Assembly: GCA_041690535.1 (NCBI GenBank)
Contig: JAWLHA010000043.1
Coordinates: 1 to 41,186, forward strand
Direction: 5' to 3'
From: JAWLHA01 sp041690535
Lineage (GTDB): Bacteria; Pseudomonadota; Gammaproteobacteria; Thiohalomonadales; Thiohalomonadaceae
DNA length: 41,186 nucleotides
The notes under the pieces: generated by a model
What the model was told of the DNA's origin: nothing
Seen by the model: the letters and a program-made list of their open reading frames with translations, nothing else
Databases searched by the model: none
Made by a program: the position numbers and the translations under genes
Shown: positions 33,301 to 40,274 of the stretch, in pieces
How the letters are laid out: each line of letters opens with the position of its first letter
Position numbering within the stretch: position 1 is the stretch's first letter

Positions 33301-33458
33301 TATTCGTGCGCACGAAAAAGGGGCAACCCTACCGCGCATGTGGCCCCGTCACCCTGCTGGAGGCGGAGGGCGACCGGCCAATAAACATCATCTGGAAGCT
33401 GAAGGAACCGCTGCCGCTTGGGCTCTTTCATGAGTTCAGCGTATTGCGGGGGGTATGA
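30315..33458 (+). CDS. Phospholipase D-like / DEAD-DEAH helicase / DUF3427 protein
   Basis: 1047 residues. A PLD-type nuclease domain at about 115-285 shows one HxK motif (LHAKAWIF, His224, Lys226) with GSANLSGAAL. A superfamily 2 helicase follows: Walker A ATGTGKT (about 351-357), VIDECHRL (about 445), LTATPERSD, and motif VI QQIGRGLRLAPGK. The C-terminal ~280 residues match the DUF3427 region seen in such helicases. The family is widespread, often in variable loci, and suspected of DNA repair or defence roles; the exact function is unknown. GTG start with AGGGGG upstream, 50 bp after the RAYT gene. Two inverted REPs follow its stop. Confidence 0.9.
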   Translation: MADKLPSGLYDLLVTDSLVERLREGEFAARELNDADQERLAEALGVQLSKLLGEIEGEGRDKVLRQLELVNALLADLRGRSRAVGLDSVAAQLVDAIAAPPRILTCVGRADPVPEAPEMGLAVPWLFTAGKGSPSLLQEIRRELAACDGVDILVSFITMSGVRKLLDVFHRITAAGSGGVGQTRIRILTTTYTGATEARALDELARLPGCEVRVSMDGRRTRLHAKAWIFHRKSGFGATYVGSANLSGAALTGGLEWTVKLTQRAQEALFSRACAHFETLWEDSEFQAYDPENAAHRKALGAALERESGEQPNARLTFFDLQPKTYQLEMLEQLANEREHGRRRNLLVAATGTGKTVVAAFDYRATCQLVGGRPRLLFVAHREEILRQALRTYREVLRDGSFGELLAGGNTPESYDHLFATIDSLTSRGVVAQMGGDYWHSIVIDECHRLAADRFHGFVTVVQPAVLLGLTATPERSDGQPITPYFDSRPDGSPAVELRLWHALDLQLLAPFEYFACDDETDFSEVPWDRAGEREAVDKVVTGNHARARLIINEWRRLCDQPQKSRALVFCVTVAHARFMTEQFNRAGFPAACVVGSSSEEERRSAPLRLARGELCALVTVDLYNEGIDLPDVDTLLLLRPTQSPVLFQQQIGRGLRLAPGKESCLILDFVGQHRTEFRFDRLLSSLTGLSKRELLDGVEHGFGLLPTGCHLQLQRQAREQVLRSLRAVTMQNWRRLRGELQSYVALRGRLATRLADFLHDQALDLADIYRGTARSGWTTLKREAGLIQGEPEPEEGYFSRRFSDLLHMDDTAQLDLLQRVGETQGNYEAQSPVEQTRLQMLAYQIDGQNTQVGTYGEFLGRLSRTPHVCSELEELAGLLQSRSTRRYRAIPGLDEVPLCLHAAYGIREVLTAVGWLTATRRTPFQAGRLSLHDRRCELLFVTLDKSEGYHDRIAYHDYAISRDRFHWQTQNSAGPDTSGGRRYLESAENGWQFQLFVRTKKGQPYRACGPVTLLEAEGDRPINIIWKLKEPLPLGLFHEFSVLRGV

Positions 33459-33465
33459 AGGAAAG

Positions 33466-33540
33466 GCAAGAGGAAAGACCTGACCCCCCTGCGCTGCCCT
33501 GAATGCCCTGAAGGAAAGGCAAGAGGAAAGACCTGCCCCC
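33466..33540 (-). repeat. Two tandem inverted REP sequences
   Basis: GCAAGAGGAAAGACCTGACC at 33466 and again at 33519, spaced 53 bp and preceded each time by GAAGGAAAG. They are the reverse complement of the REP at 29369. Confidence 0.82.
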
Positions 33541-33589
33541 CCCCGCTGTGACCCCCCCCACTGGAGCTCGCGCAGACGCTCAGTCACTC

Positions 33590-33723
33590 ACAGCTTGCGG
33601 TGTTAGCAATTTTCCGGTCAGAGAATCTTCGCCTCAGAGAAACGCCCGGCGGACGCAGCGGCAGATGCAGTGGTAATAGGGCGCAGCTTCGAAGCTGACG
33701 AGTTCCCTTCTTGCGCGGGCCAT
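33590..33723 (-). pseudogene. RAYT pseudogene, 5' fragment 1
   Basis: From ATG at 33723 (AGGAGG 6 bp upstream) the frame reads MARARRELVSFEAAPYYHC and continues CVRRAFL, then a TGA where relatives have a Cys codon, and beyond it GEDSLTGKLL. This is the start of a second RAYT subfamily (MARARR...YYHC...RAFLCGED). No HUH motif remains. The 5' end and leader, including TTGACA, are repeated at 35041-35162. Confidence 0.72.
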
Positions 33724-33800
33724 GGTTTTCCTCCTGAATGCCTTGGACGGGAAGACCTTACGACAGTGACCTATGTCAACGAGTGGTAGGTGTCCATGTT
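33685..33800. repeat. Direct repeat, left copy, flanking the lipoprotein gene
   Basis: About 115 bp comprising a RAYT leader and first codons, similar to 35041-35162 in the same orientation. Confidence 0.75.
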
Positions 33801-33839
33801 TTCCGCTGTCCTTGTTAGCTTGTTGTAACCGCCCCTGGC

Positions 33840-34847
33840 CTATTTATCGAATATGGCCTCCAATCCGAAAGCGGATTCATACATTTCAGTTCGCGAATGG
33901 CCTGCTCCGGGAACATCGACTTGTGAATGAGCGTGGTAGTTATAAAAAGTGTTCAGATGGTTCATATACGTCTGACCCCGCTCGTGGCGGTGTGTTCCCT
34001 GCAGGCTCGCCTCACACCCTGTATCAAGATTATCATCCACGACCACGTCTTGGTCGCCCAACAAGTAAACAACCTTTCTCGAACAGTAATTTCCGATAAT
34101 GTCGTTTTCAGGAAGACGCCCCATATAATCGTTCCTGTTCAACATTCCATACTTGTAGTCGTCGTACGCACAATCCTCAGGCTGAGGAATGATATAAGCG
34201 CCCCCATTCCATCGATAGCCATCGAGATATAGGTAAGAGCCAGGATTTGCGACAACGAACTTGAAACTATATGCAGACTGACTCAAGTCCACCTGCGTAC
34301 CGGCCGCGTAGCGCTGAACGAACTGTCCTCCTGCACTATGTCCGGTAACAACAATGTCTTTAAGATTGGGAAAAATCGAACGGTCAAACAAAATCTCGAC
34401 CAACTTATCCACGACATCAAAAGAGCTGACTCGTACCAAGCCGTTTTTATCTAATGACTTATTGCCCTCTTTCCAGCCCGATGAGCTCCACTGCAATTCG
34501 TCCTCCCTTGCAGCATCATTGATGGTTTGGAAATGAGGCGCAATAACAACGGTTTCTCCTTCTTTGCCCGCCAACTCTGCCGCCTCAATGACAGTATCTA
34601 AGTAGTCACGCACATTTCTATCTGTTCCATGTACGATAATAACAGCGCGAGTAACATCAGAATGAGCTTCGCTCAGGGAATAATTGCTGTAACAAGGGTT
34701 TTTTGTCCCTTCCTGCACGATAATACTGCAAGAGTGCGGTGCGTCGTTCTGCAAGTCACCGAACGTATCGTTGTCCACGAGTTCAGTACAACCAGAGAGA
34801 AACATGCCAGAACCCAGCATGCCGCAGCACACAAAAAATCTATTCAT
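33840..34847 (-). CDS. Alpha/beta-hydrolase lipoprotein
   Basis: 335 residues. The signal peptide ends in a lipobox (MFLSGCTE, Cys at about residue 20), so it is expected to be lipid-anchored in the envelope. The hydrolase core shows VIIVHGTDRN, the nucleophile elbow GHSAGG, a candidate Asp in GDQDVVVDD and a candidate His in GAGHSRTEMY. It is probably an esterase or related hydrolase; the substrate is unknown. The true ATG is at 34847; the frame extends two codons upstream to a TTG. It is clearly more AT-rich than its neighbours and sits between two RAYT 5' fragments in direct orientation, which suggests acquisition. Confidence 0.83.
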   Translation of the reverse strand: MNRFFVCCGMLGSGMFLSGCTELVDNDTFGDLQNDAPHSCSIIVQEGTKNPCYSNYSLSEAHSDVTRAVIIVHGTDRNVRDYLDTVIEAAELAGKEGETVVIAPHFQTINDAAREDELQWSSSGWKEGNKSLDKNGLVRVSSFDVVDKLVEILFDRSIFPNLKDIVVTGHSAGGQFVQRYAAGTQVDLSQSAYSFKFVVANPGSYLYLDGYRWNGGAYIIPQPEDCAYDDYKYGMLNRNDYMGRLPENDIIGNYCSRKVVYLLGDQDVVVDDNLDTGCEASLQGTHRHERGQTYMNHLNTFYNYHAHSQVDVPGAGHSRTEMYESAFGLEAIFDK

Positions 34848-35216
34848 TCGCAATTAATGATCCACTCGATGGTCGTCCACTTCATAGCAGCATATGAAAC
34901 AGTTCTTTACTTTTGCGAAAGAGCACTTGGTTCCCTTAGTCTTGCTCTTTCGGTTCGATAATTTTTCCTAGCTGCCACTGACGTCCCACGTTGAATTGCG
35001 GGAGGGAGATACTGGCTGTGCTTATCTTCTGTGCCAGAGTAGTGGCTTCGAGACTGACGAGTTCCCTTCGTGCGCGGGTCTGGCTTCCCTCCTGGATGCC
35101 ATGGACAGGAAAGACGTTACGACTAACAGGGAACTATGTCAACGAGTGGTGGGTGTCCTTGTTCTTTCGTTATTCAGCCCCTTCGGTTGAGAGCGGACGG
35201 TTTGGCTACTGCTTCG
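34848..35216. other. Region without an intact gene, containing a RAYT 5' fragment
   Basis: It holds the probable promoter region of the lipoprotein gene (AT-rich, 34850-34980) and the right direct repeat at 35041-35162. Nothing else is recognisable. Confidence 0.5.
35041..35162 (-). pseudogene. RAYT pseudogene, 5' fragment 2 (right direct repeat)
   Basis: Read on the minus strand, the leader CACTCGTTGACATAG and then TRARRELVSLEAT match the fragment at 33590-33723, but the ATG is lost (AGACC in place of ATGGCC) and similarity stops after about 13 codons. Confidence 0.65.
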
Positions 35217-35580
35217 TCAGCATGAAAGCGGGCCGCTCGCCCTCAAAAAGGAGGCGCAGGGCTTCGCTGGAGGAGAGGCCCGGTTTCCGACAGGTGGATA
35301 GATAGCTGCGGACGCGGCAAAAAGTGGCTGCGCCCTCGATCGAGCGGAAGCAGCCGGAAATCTTCTGCTGCACTTTGGCATGCGAATGTCGTTTTCACCC
35401 TGATTGTTGGTGAAGGGTACGAGCGGGACATCCATGAAGCGCAGGACGTCATCCTCGAAGTCGCCCAACCGCTCCAAGAGGTTACGTGCCTTGGTGCGAT
35501 TGGTGCGCCCCGACGTCCTGTCCCGGGGCTTTCATCCGGAGGCGGGCATTCCTTGTCCGCCTCCAGCAGCAAGCTTCGGT
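35217..35580 (-). pseudogene. IS66-family transposase C-terminal remnant
   Basis: In one minus frame: LERLGDFEDDVLRFMDVPLV then PFTNNQGENDIRM. After a frameshift the second frame gives RVRSYLSTCRKPGL-like and SSSEALRLLFEGE-like segments. Upstream, EADKECPPPDESPG then RTKARNL needs another frameshift. This is the characteristic end of IS66 TnpC (TNNQAE, K..QKISG, R..LSTARKQG). The remainder of the element is missing. Confidence 0.8.
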
Positions 35581-35592
35581 CCGACGTTTTAC

Positions 35593-35637
35593 CCGACGTC
35601 TTACCCGCAGGAGCTGTTGCTCGGGGTAAGACGTCGG
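35593..35637. repeat. Perfect 14-bp hairpin, REP-like
   Basis: CCGACGTCTTACCC at 35593-35606 pairs with GGGTAAGACGTCGG at 35624-35637; a partial third copy follows (GGGGTAAGACGTGGTC). Probably a REP of the second RAYT subfamily. Confidence 0.7.
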
Positions 35638-35800
35638 GGTCAGGGGTAAGACGTGGTCAGGTCCCACATTCCAACACTTACTGTATGCTTGAAGTCAGGT
35701 GCCAATCGGTAGAGCAGGTCGGGCAGGGTGGCCTGCCCGTGCACTTGCCAGTCAGGGCGGGTATGACTAAGCTTAGCTAAGGTCGGTCTGGGGAGTGCTC

Positions 35801-36034
35801 ATGGTAACTGTCAACATGCACGAGGCAAAGACGCGCCTTTCCAACTTGGTGGAGCAGGCGCTGGAAGGAAAGGATGTGGTGATTGCCAGGGCAGGGACTC
35901 CTTTGGTGCGCTTGGTCCCGGTCGGGCGTGCTGTTGCAACGAGGCAGCCGGGCCGGTTCAAGGGCAAGGTGCGCATTGCTCCCGATTTTGATCAGACGCC
36001 GGAGGAAGTGATCCGGGCGTTTGAGGACGGTTAA
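35801..36034 (+). CDS. Phd/YefM-family antitoxin
   Basis: 77 residues: MVTVNMHEAKTRLSNLVEQALEGKDVVIARAGTPLVRLVPV is the standard Phd/YefM DNA-binding N-terminus; the acidic C-terminus (PDFDQTPEEVIRAFEDG) is the toxin-neutralising part. The start at 35801 follows GGGGAG at about 7 bp; a GTG at 35795 is also in frame. Its TAA overlaps the toxin ATG by one base (TAATG). Such antitoxins repress their own promoter. Confidence 0.93.
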   Translation: MVTVNMHEAKTRLSNLVEQALEGKDVVIARAGTPLVRLVPVGRAVATRQPGRFKGKVRIAPDFDQTPEEVIRAFEDG

Positions 36035-36420
36035 TGAAGCGCCTGTTGCTGGACACCCATACGTTTCTCTGGTGGTTGACGGACGACGCTTCTTTGGGGA
36101 TGACCGCCCGTGCGTTTATCGCTGACGGCCGCAACGAGATTTACGTGAGCGCCGCTTCTGTATGGGAGATCGCAATCAAGCAGTCGTTGGGCAAGCTGGA
36201 GGCACCGGACGATCTGGACAAGGTTGTGGAGGAGTCGGATTTCATTCGGCTGCCCATCTCTCTTTTTCACGCGGAAGCTGCAGGGAAATTGCCCCGTGTG
36301 CACCAGGACCCTTTTGATCGCATGTTGGTGGCACAGACTCAGGCAGAAGGCTTGATGATTTTGACGGCGGACCCGCATATTCCGAGGTATGGGGTGCGCA
36401 CGGTGGACGCGAAGAGCTAG
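36034..36420 (+). CDS. PIN-domain toxin (VapC-like)
   Basis: 128 residues. The PIN RNase fold has acidic residues in LLLDTHTFLWW (Asp7), SAASVWEIAIK (Glu), HQDPFDRMLVAQ (Asp) and ILTADPHI (Asp). LLDTHTFLWWL is typical of the PIN group paired with Phd antitoxins. Expected to be an endoribonuclease. Overlaps the antitoxin stop by 1 bp. All catalytic acids are present, so it is probably functional. Confidence 0.94.
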   Translation: MKRLLLDTHTFLWWLTDDASLGMTARAFIADGRNEIYVSAASVWEIAIKQSLGKLEAPDDLDKVVEESDFIRLPISLFHAEAAGKLPRVHQDPFDRMLVAQTQAEGLMILTADPHIPRYGVRTVDAKS

Positions 36421-36423
36421 GGA

Positions 36424-36576
36424 AGCGCTGATTAATTTCGCTTTCGTCGCTCCCGCCCCCGATTAAGGCATTCGAGGAAGGCTTCGGCGGCGGCCCAGGC
36501 AGATCAAAGGACTGGATGCCCGCCTTCGCGGGCATGACGAATTGACCTTCGCGGGCATGACGAGTTAATCAGCGTT
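36424..36576. mobile_element. MITE-like element, family C, compact copy (153 bp)
   Basis: Terminal inverted repeats AGCGCTGATTAA / TTAATCAGCGTT (11 of 12 match). The body matches, inverted, the sequence around 14285-14376, and includes two GCCTTCGCGGGCATGACGA-type units, where the other copy has about eleven. Confidence 0.75.
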
Positions 36577-36603
36577 GCCCTCGCTGGGAGAAAACATTAG
36601 CCA

Positions 36604-36903
36604 ATGCGTTTGACAGAGCACCAGATTGGTACGATTCACGAAGTGGCGGAGCAGATGTTCGGACCGGGTGCTCGGGTCTATCTGTTTGGTTCGCGCGTTG
36701 ACGATACGCAACGCGGCGGCGATGTGGATCTCCTGGTGGAGGTCGATCATGCCATCGACAACCGGCCGTCGGACGCGGCGCGGTTCGCCGCAAGGCTTCA
36801 GCGCCGACTGGGCGACCGGCGTATCGACGTGCTTATTGTCGACCCTTGTACCGAGCGACAGCCCATCCACAGGATTGCCAGAGAAAGGGGCATCATGCTG
36901 TGA
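36604..36903 (+). CDS. MNT-type minimal nucleotidyltransferase
   Basis: 99 residues with ARVYLFGSRVDDTQRGGDVDLLVEV: the GS motif and DxD pair of pol-beta-like nucleotidyltransferases, and a third acidic residue in RRIDVLIVD. MNT proteins are usually the antitoxin half of MNT-HEPN pairs, acting by AMPylating the HEPN RNase. No HEPN gene follows; the next sequence is a fragment of another type. It therefore appears to be an orphan. Confidence 0.88.
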   Translation: MRLTEHQIGTIHEVAEQMFGPGARVYLFGSRVDDTQRGGDVDLLVEVDHAIDNRPSDAARFAARLQRRLGDRRIDVLIVDPCTERQPIHRIARERGIML

Positions 36904-36915
36904 GGAAGGAATTGC

Positions 36916-37047
36916 CGAGCCTTTGCTCAGGCGATCAAGGCTGGGCTCGCCGACCTGGAAGCGGGTCGGGAGGTCTCGTTGGCCGAGGCGAGCGCCGCTG
37001 TCGTGGCGCGGAGACAGACCGGTCTTTCCCGGTTTTCACAAAGCTGA
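36916..37047 (+). pseudogene. Possible antitoxin C-terminal fragment
   Basis: The frame reads RAFAQAIKAGLADLEAGREV then SLAEASAAVVARRQTG, ending at a TGA. AGLADLEAGREVSLAEA resembles the C-terminus of RHH/Phd-like antitoxins. No start codon is available in frame because a TGA lies just upstream at 36901. Likely a remnant. Confidence 0.35.
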
Positions 37048-37140
37048 AAGGTGGTACCCTACGCGCTCTTCTTCGGATCCTCCACCGGATTGATGTTGCC
37101 GCTCTGGATGGATGCCCCTTTCTTGATAGTGAGGTACGAC

Positions 37141-37290
37141 GTGGCGAAGCCAAATTTCCAATTCGAAAAGCGCCAGCGTGAGCTGGAAAAGAAGAAGAAA
37201 AAGGAACAAAAACAACAACGCAAGGCGGAGAAGAAGGCACCTTCGGACGTGGCGGGCGATGGGGAAGTTCCCGCCGAATCCACCGATTAG
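37141..37290 (+). CDS. Small conserved basic protein (MAKPNFQFEKRQRE family)
   Basis: 49 residues starting at GTG 37141 (read as MAKPNFQFEKRQRELEKKKK), with GAGG 6 bp upstream. It is an extremely lysine-rich helix with an acidic C-terminal tail (DGEVPAESTD). This small protein is conserved across many proteobacteria with MAKPNYQFEKRQRE-type starts; its function is unknown. The ORF could be extended upstream to 37051, but conservation as I know it begins at MAKPN. Confidence 0.75.
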   Translation: MAKPNFQFEKRQRELEKKKKKEQKQQRKAEKKAPSDVAGDGEVPAESTD

Positions 37291-37382
37291 CGCCGCTCTT
37301 CGATCCCAAGGCGCGTGCCCGGACACCCGCCGCCTGCCCCTTTGACCCCCCACAGTTCGCCCCCGGACGCACGCAAACCCGT

Positions 37383-38234
37383 ATGAAAACCCCCAAGCGG
37401 ATTGAACCGCTCATCGAAGATGGACTGGTGGACGAAGTCCTCGCGCAGCTAAAAAGCGGCAAGGAGGCCACCGTCTATGTGGTCCGCTGCGGCATGGAGA
37501 TCTGCTGCGCGAAGGTCTACAAGGAAGTCACCAAGCGCGGGTTCCGCAGCCACGTGCAGTATCAGGAGGGACGCAAGGATCGCAACAGCCGCCGGGCCCG
37601 CGCCATGGCGAAGGGCAGCCGTTACGGGCGCGGAGAGCAGGAATCGGCATGGCAGAACGCCGAGGTCGACGCGCTGTACCGGCTCGCGGCGGCCGGCGTT
37701 CGAGTTCCCAAGCCGCACTTGTTCAGCGACGGCGTGCTGCTCATGGAATTGGTGACCGACGCGGAGGGCGATGTCGCGCCGCGCTTGGATGACGTCGCCC
37801 TTTCCGCGGAGACCGCGCGGCTCTACCACGGGGTCCTTATCGCCGACGTGGTGCGCATGCTCGGCGTTGGCCTGATTCACGGAGACTTGTCCGAGTACAA
37901 CGTGCTGGTGGACGCGAACGGGCCGGTGATCATCGACCTCCCGCAGGCCGTCGACGCGGCCGGCAACAACAGCGCCGAGCGGATGCTGCTGCGCGACGTG
38001 GACCGGCTCACCGCCTATTTCAGCCAGTATGCCCCCGAGCTGGCAACCACCGATTACGCCCGCGAAATCTGGTCGCTCTTCGAGGGCGGCGCCCTGACCG
38101 TCGACACGCCGCTCACCGGGCGATATCAGCGGGACGAACGACCCGCGGATGTAGACGCCGTGCTGGAGGGAATCGAGGCGGCACGCGAGGAGTCGCTTCG
38201 GCGCCAGCGGGGCCGCGAGCTCGAGGAGTCGTGA
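37383..38234 (+). CDS. RIO1-family serine/threonine protein kinase
   Basis: 283 residues. Atypical kinase fold: the ATP-binding loop is LKSGKEATVYVV, the lysine is in CAKVYKE, the catalytic loop is GLIHGDLSEYNVLV (Asp in HGDLS), and the metal Asp is in VIIDLPQAVD. Eukaryotic and archaeal RIO kinases act in ribosome assembly; the bacterial members are uncharacterised. It lies about 90 bp after the small lysine-rich protein on the same strand. Confidence 0.93.
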   Translation: MKTPKRIEPLIEDGLVDEVLAQLKSGKEATVYVVRCGMEICCAKVYKEVTKRGFRSHVQYQEGRKDRNSRRARAMAKGSRYGRGEQESAWQNAEVDALYRLAAAGVRVPKPHLFSDGVLLMELVTDAEGDVAPRLDDVALSAETARLYHGVLIADVVRMLGVGLIHGDLSEYNVLVDANGPVIIDLPQAVDAAGNNSAERMLLRDVDRLTAYFSQYAPELATTDYAREIWSLFEGGALTVDTPLTGRYQRDERPADVDAVLEGIEAAREESLRRQRGRELEES

Positions 38235-38476
38235 GCCTGGAAGTCTGGTGAGAGTCTGTTCCCCAATGATCGGGGCCAGAACACAGATTCCAATGGATGT
38301 TGCTCCCGTCGCTCCCGTCGCACCTGCGACGATGCACGGGTTGTCGTTGAGACGCATCGCGGGAACCGCATCGCCCTCCTTGAGGGCTAGGGAATCGCCC
38401 GAAAACGCGAAACCGGGGTCGCGAAAACACGGAAACAACGGAGCAAAGGGGTGGCGGAGCAAAGATCAAAGGGGTC

Positions 38477-38503
38477 GGTGACAAACGATTCTCATTTGTC
38501 ACC
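38477..38503. promoter_or_regulatory. Inverted repeat just upstream of the Crp/Fnr gene
   Basis: GGTGACAAA (38477-38485) and TTTGTCACC (38495-38503) form a perfect 9-bp inverted repeat with a 9-bp spacer, 7 bp before the ATG at 38511. It could be an operator, but the flanking AAAGGGGTC looks like REP sequence, so it may be only a REP hairpin. Confidence 0.4.
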
Positions 38504-38510
38504 TCAGACT

Positions 38511-39206
38511 ATGCCCAGGGATCAGTTGGATGGGCTTTTTCGGATGTTGGCTGCAAATATCCCAATCTCTGAGGAGGCTTGGGCCGCAGCGGAACCGATG
38601 TTCGTCCTCCGGCGGTTTGATGCGGGAGCCCACCTCTTTAAGGCCGGTGAGGTGGTGACAGAACTCTTTTTTGTCGCGGCTGGTCTGGCGCGGTTCTACT
38701 ATCTTGACGCGAAGGGCAGGGAGTTTAACAAGTCCTTCTCCGGGCCAGGCCAGGTATTGAGCAGCATATCTTCCCTGGTCACCGGCGGGGTGTCGCCGTT
38801 CTTCGTGCAGGCGTTGGCGCCGACGCAGGCATTTTCGATGTGCTACACGGATTTTCAGGACTTGGTTCGCCGGTTTCCTGACTGGATGCGACTTCGGATG
38901 ACCTTGCTGGAGCAGTTGGTAATCAAGCGGGAGCGCCGTGAGGCTGATCTCCTGCTGCTCTCCGCGACAGAGCGGTACCAGAAGTTTCTCGACGAATACA
39001 GTCACCTCTCGGGCGTGCTGCCGAATTACCACATCGCCTCCTATCTCGGAATCACGGAGGTGGCACTCTCCCGGATACGCCGACGCCTTGGGTTAACCCA
39101 GGTTAATGCGCCAATCATAGGGCTGGTAAACACTGGGGCCTCATCAAATCGGAGGCCTGATGATGAAGTTGACCGGCAATACGGTGCTGATCACCGGAGG
39201 AAGTGA
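38511..39206 (+). CDS. Crp/Fnr-family transcriptional regulator
   Basis: 231 residues from MPRDQLDGLF. The cyclic-nucleotide-binding-like beta barrel occupies about 25-130 (FDAGAHLFKAGEVVTELFFV, LARFYYLDAKGREF). The C-terminal helix-turn-helix is HIASYLGITEVALSRIRRRLG. It lacks cysteines for an Fe-S cluster of the FNR type. A GTG at 38451 with GGAG upstream would add 20 residues and place the inverted repeat inside the gene. The C-terminus runs ~38 residues past the HTH (QVNAPIIGLVNT...) and overlaps the SDR gene by 47 bp, which is unusual. It probably controls the SDR gene. Confidence 0.88.
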   Translation: MPRDQLDGLFRMLAANIPISEEAWAAAEPMFVLRRFDAGAHLFKAGEVVTELFFVAAGLARFYYLDAKGREFNKSFSGPGQVLSSISSLVTGGVSPFFVQALAPTQAFSMCYTDFQDLVRRFPDWMRLRMTLLEQLVIKRERREADLLLLSATERYQKFLDEYSHLSGVLPNYHIASYLGITEVALSRIRRRLGLTQVNAPIIGLVNTGASSNRRPDDEVDRQYGADHRRK

Positions 39207-39900
39207 AGGGATTGGGTTTGCCCTCGCGAAAGCCTTGGTTGCAGATAACCGCGTCATTGTCTGTGGACGCAGTGAAGAGAAGCTGGCGAGAGCCAAATCA
39301 GAGGTACCGGAACTCTTAACCCACGTCTGTGATATCACCGATCCCGTGCAGCGTCGCGCCATGATCGGGTGGCTTCTGCGGTCACATCCAGATTTTGATG
39401 TGCTCGTGAACAATGCCGGCTCCAAGCGGTTCACAGACCTGCTGTCGGGCCGCGATCTGGAGTCTGCCATGACGGATGATCTGGCGGTCAATTTCACGGC
39501 GCCGATCATGCTCACCATGGAGCTGCTGCCCCACTTGCGTTCGAGACCCGAAGCCGCGATTGTGAACATGACGACGGGGCTGGTGTATCTCCCGAAGGCC
39601 GAACAGGCTTTCTACTGCGCCGCGAAGGCGGCGTTGCACTCATACAGCCAGAGCCTCCGCTGGGTCCTTGGAGACTCTCCGGTGGCCATTCATGAAGTAC
39701 TCCTCACGCTGGTTGCGACCAACTTCCATGGAGGCCAGGTTCCGACCAATATCAAGGCAATCTCCCCTGACGAGGCGGCACGACTTGCGTTGAAAGGCAT
39801 TCGGCAAGGCGAGCGGGAGATAAGCATCGGGAAAGCTGCCCTGGCGCCGTGGCTCGCGCTATTCGCACCACAGAGAGGAATGGGGATCGTCAACCGATAA
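39160..39900 (+). CDS. SDR-family oxidoreductase (DltE-like)
   Basis: 246 residues, NAD(P)-dependent short-chain dehydrogenase. Cofactor motif TGGSEGIG (about 12-19), NNAG (about 85), and active site YCAAK (Tyr/Lys) with a Thr in the preceding VNMTTG. The residues resemble the DltE/short SDR group. Substrate unknown. GGAGG at 39151-39155 is better spaced for the second ATG (39163) than for the first. Overlaps the Crp/Fnr gene end; the two are likely cotranscribed. Confidence 0.92.
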   Translation: MMKLTGNTVLITGGSEGIGFALAKALVADNRVIVCGRSEEKLARAKSEVPELLTHVCDITDPVQRRAMIGWLLRSHPDFDVLVNNAGSKRFTDLLSGRDLESAMTDDLAVNFTAPIMLTMELLPHLRSRPEAAIVNMTTGLVYLPKAEQAFYCAAKAALHSYSQSLRWVLGDSPVAIHEVLLTLVATNFHGGQVPTNIKAISPDEAARLALKGIRQGEREISIGKAALAPWLALFAPQRGMGIVNR

Positions 39901-40010
39901 GGACGGGGCGAGTCCTATGATCGCGGGAGAGCTCCGTCCGCTCTTCATTTCCATGGCAGAGTTTGGTCTGGTGTGCCACAATCCCCAAAAGATGGCATTG
40001 AGGGCTTGTA

Positions 40011-40274
40011 ATGGCATCCGAGAGCAACGAAGTCCAAGTGGGACCCCAGGGGAGAGTCGTCATCCCGGCGGCGCTGCGCAAGGCGCTTCAGTTGAAACCA
40101 GGAGACCGCCTGGTGGCGCGGCAGGTGGGGGACTCGCTGGTTCTTGAGCGGCGTGAGGCGGTGATCAAACGCCTGCAAGGGCTGTTTGCGCACATACCGG
40201 CCGAGGTGAGTTTGGTGGACGAGCTGATCGATGAACGCCGGGAGGAGGCTGCCCGGGAGGTGCGGAAGGAGTGA
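40011..40274 (+). CDS. AbrB/MazE-family antitoxin
   Basis: 87 residues. The swapped-hairpin AbrB domain is EVQVGPQGRVVIPAALRKAL then QLKPGDRLVARQVGDSLVLE. The C-terminal helix (DELIDERREEAAREVRKE) should bind the toxin. Its TGA overlaps the toxin's GTG (GTGA). Expected to bind its own promoter. Confidence 0.93.
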   Translation: MASESNEVQVGPQGRVVIPAALRKALQLKPGDRLVARQVGDSLVLERREAVIKRLQGLFAHIPAEVSLVDELIDERREEAAREVRKE

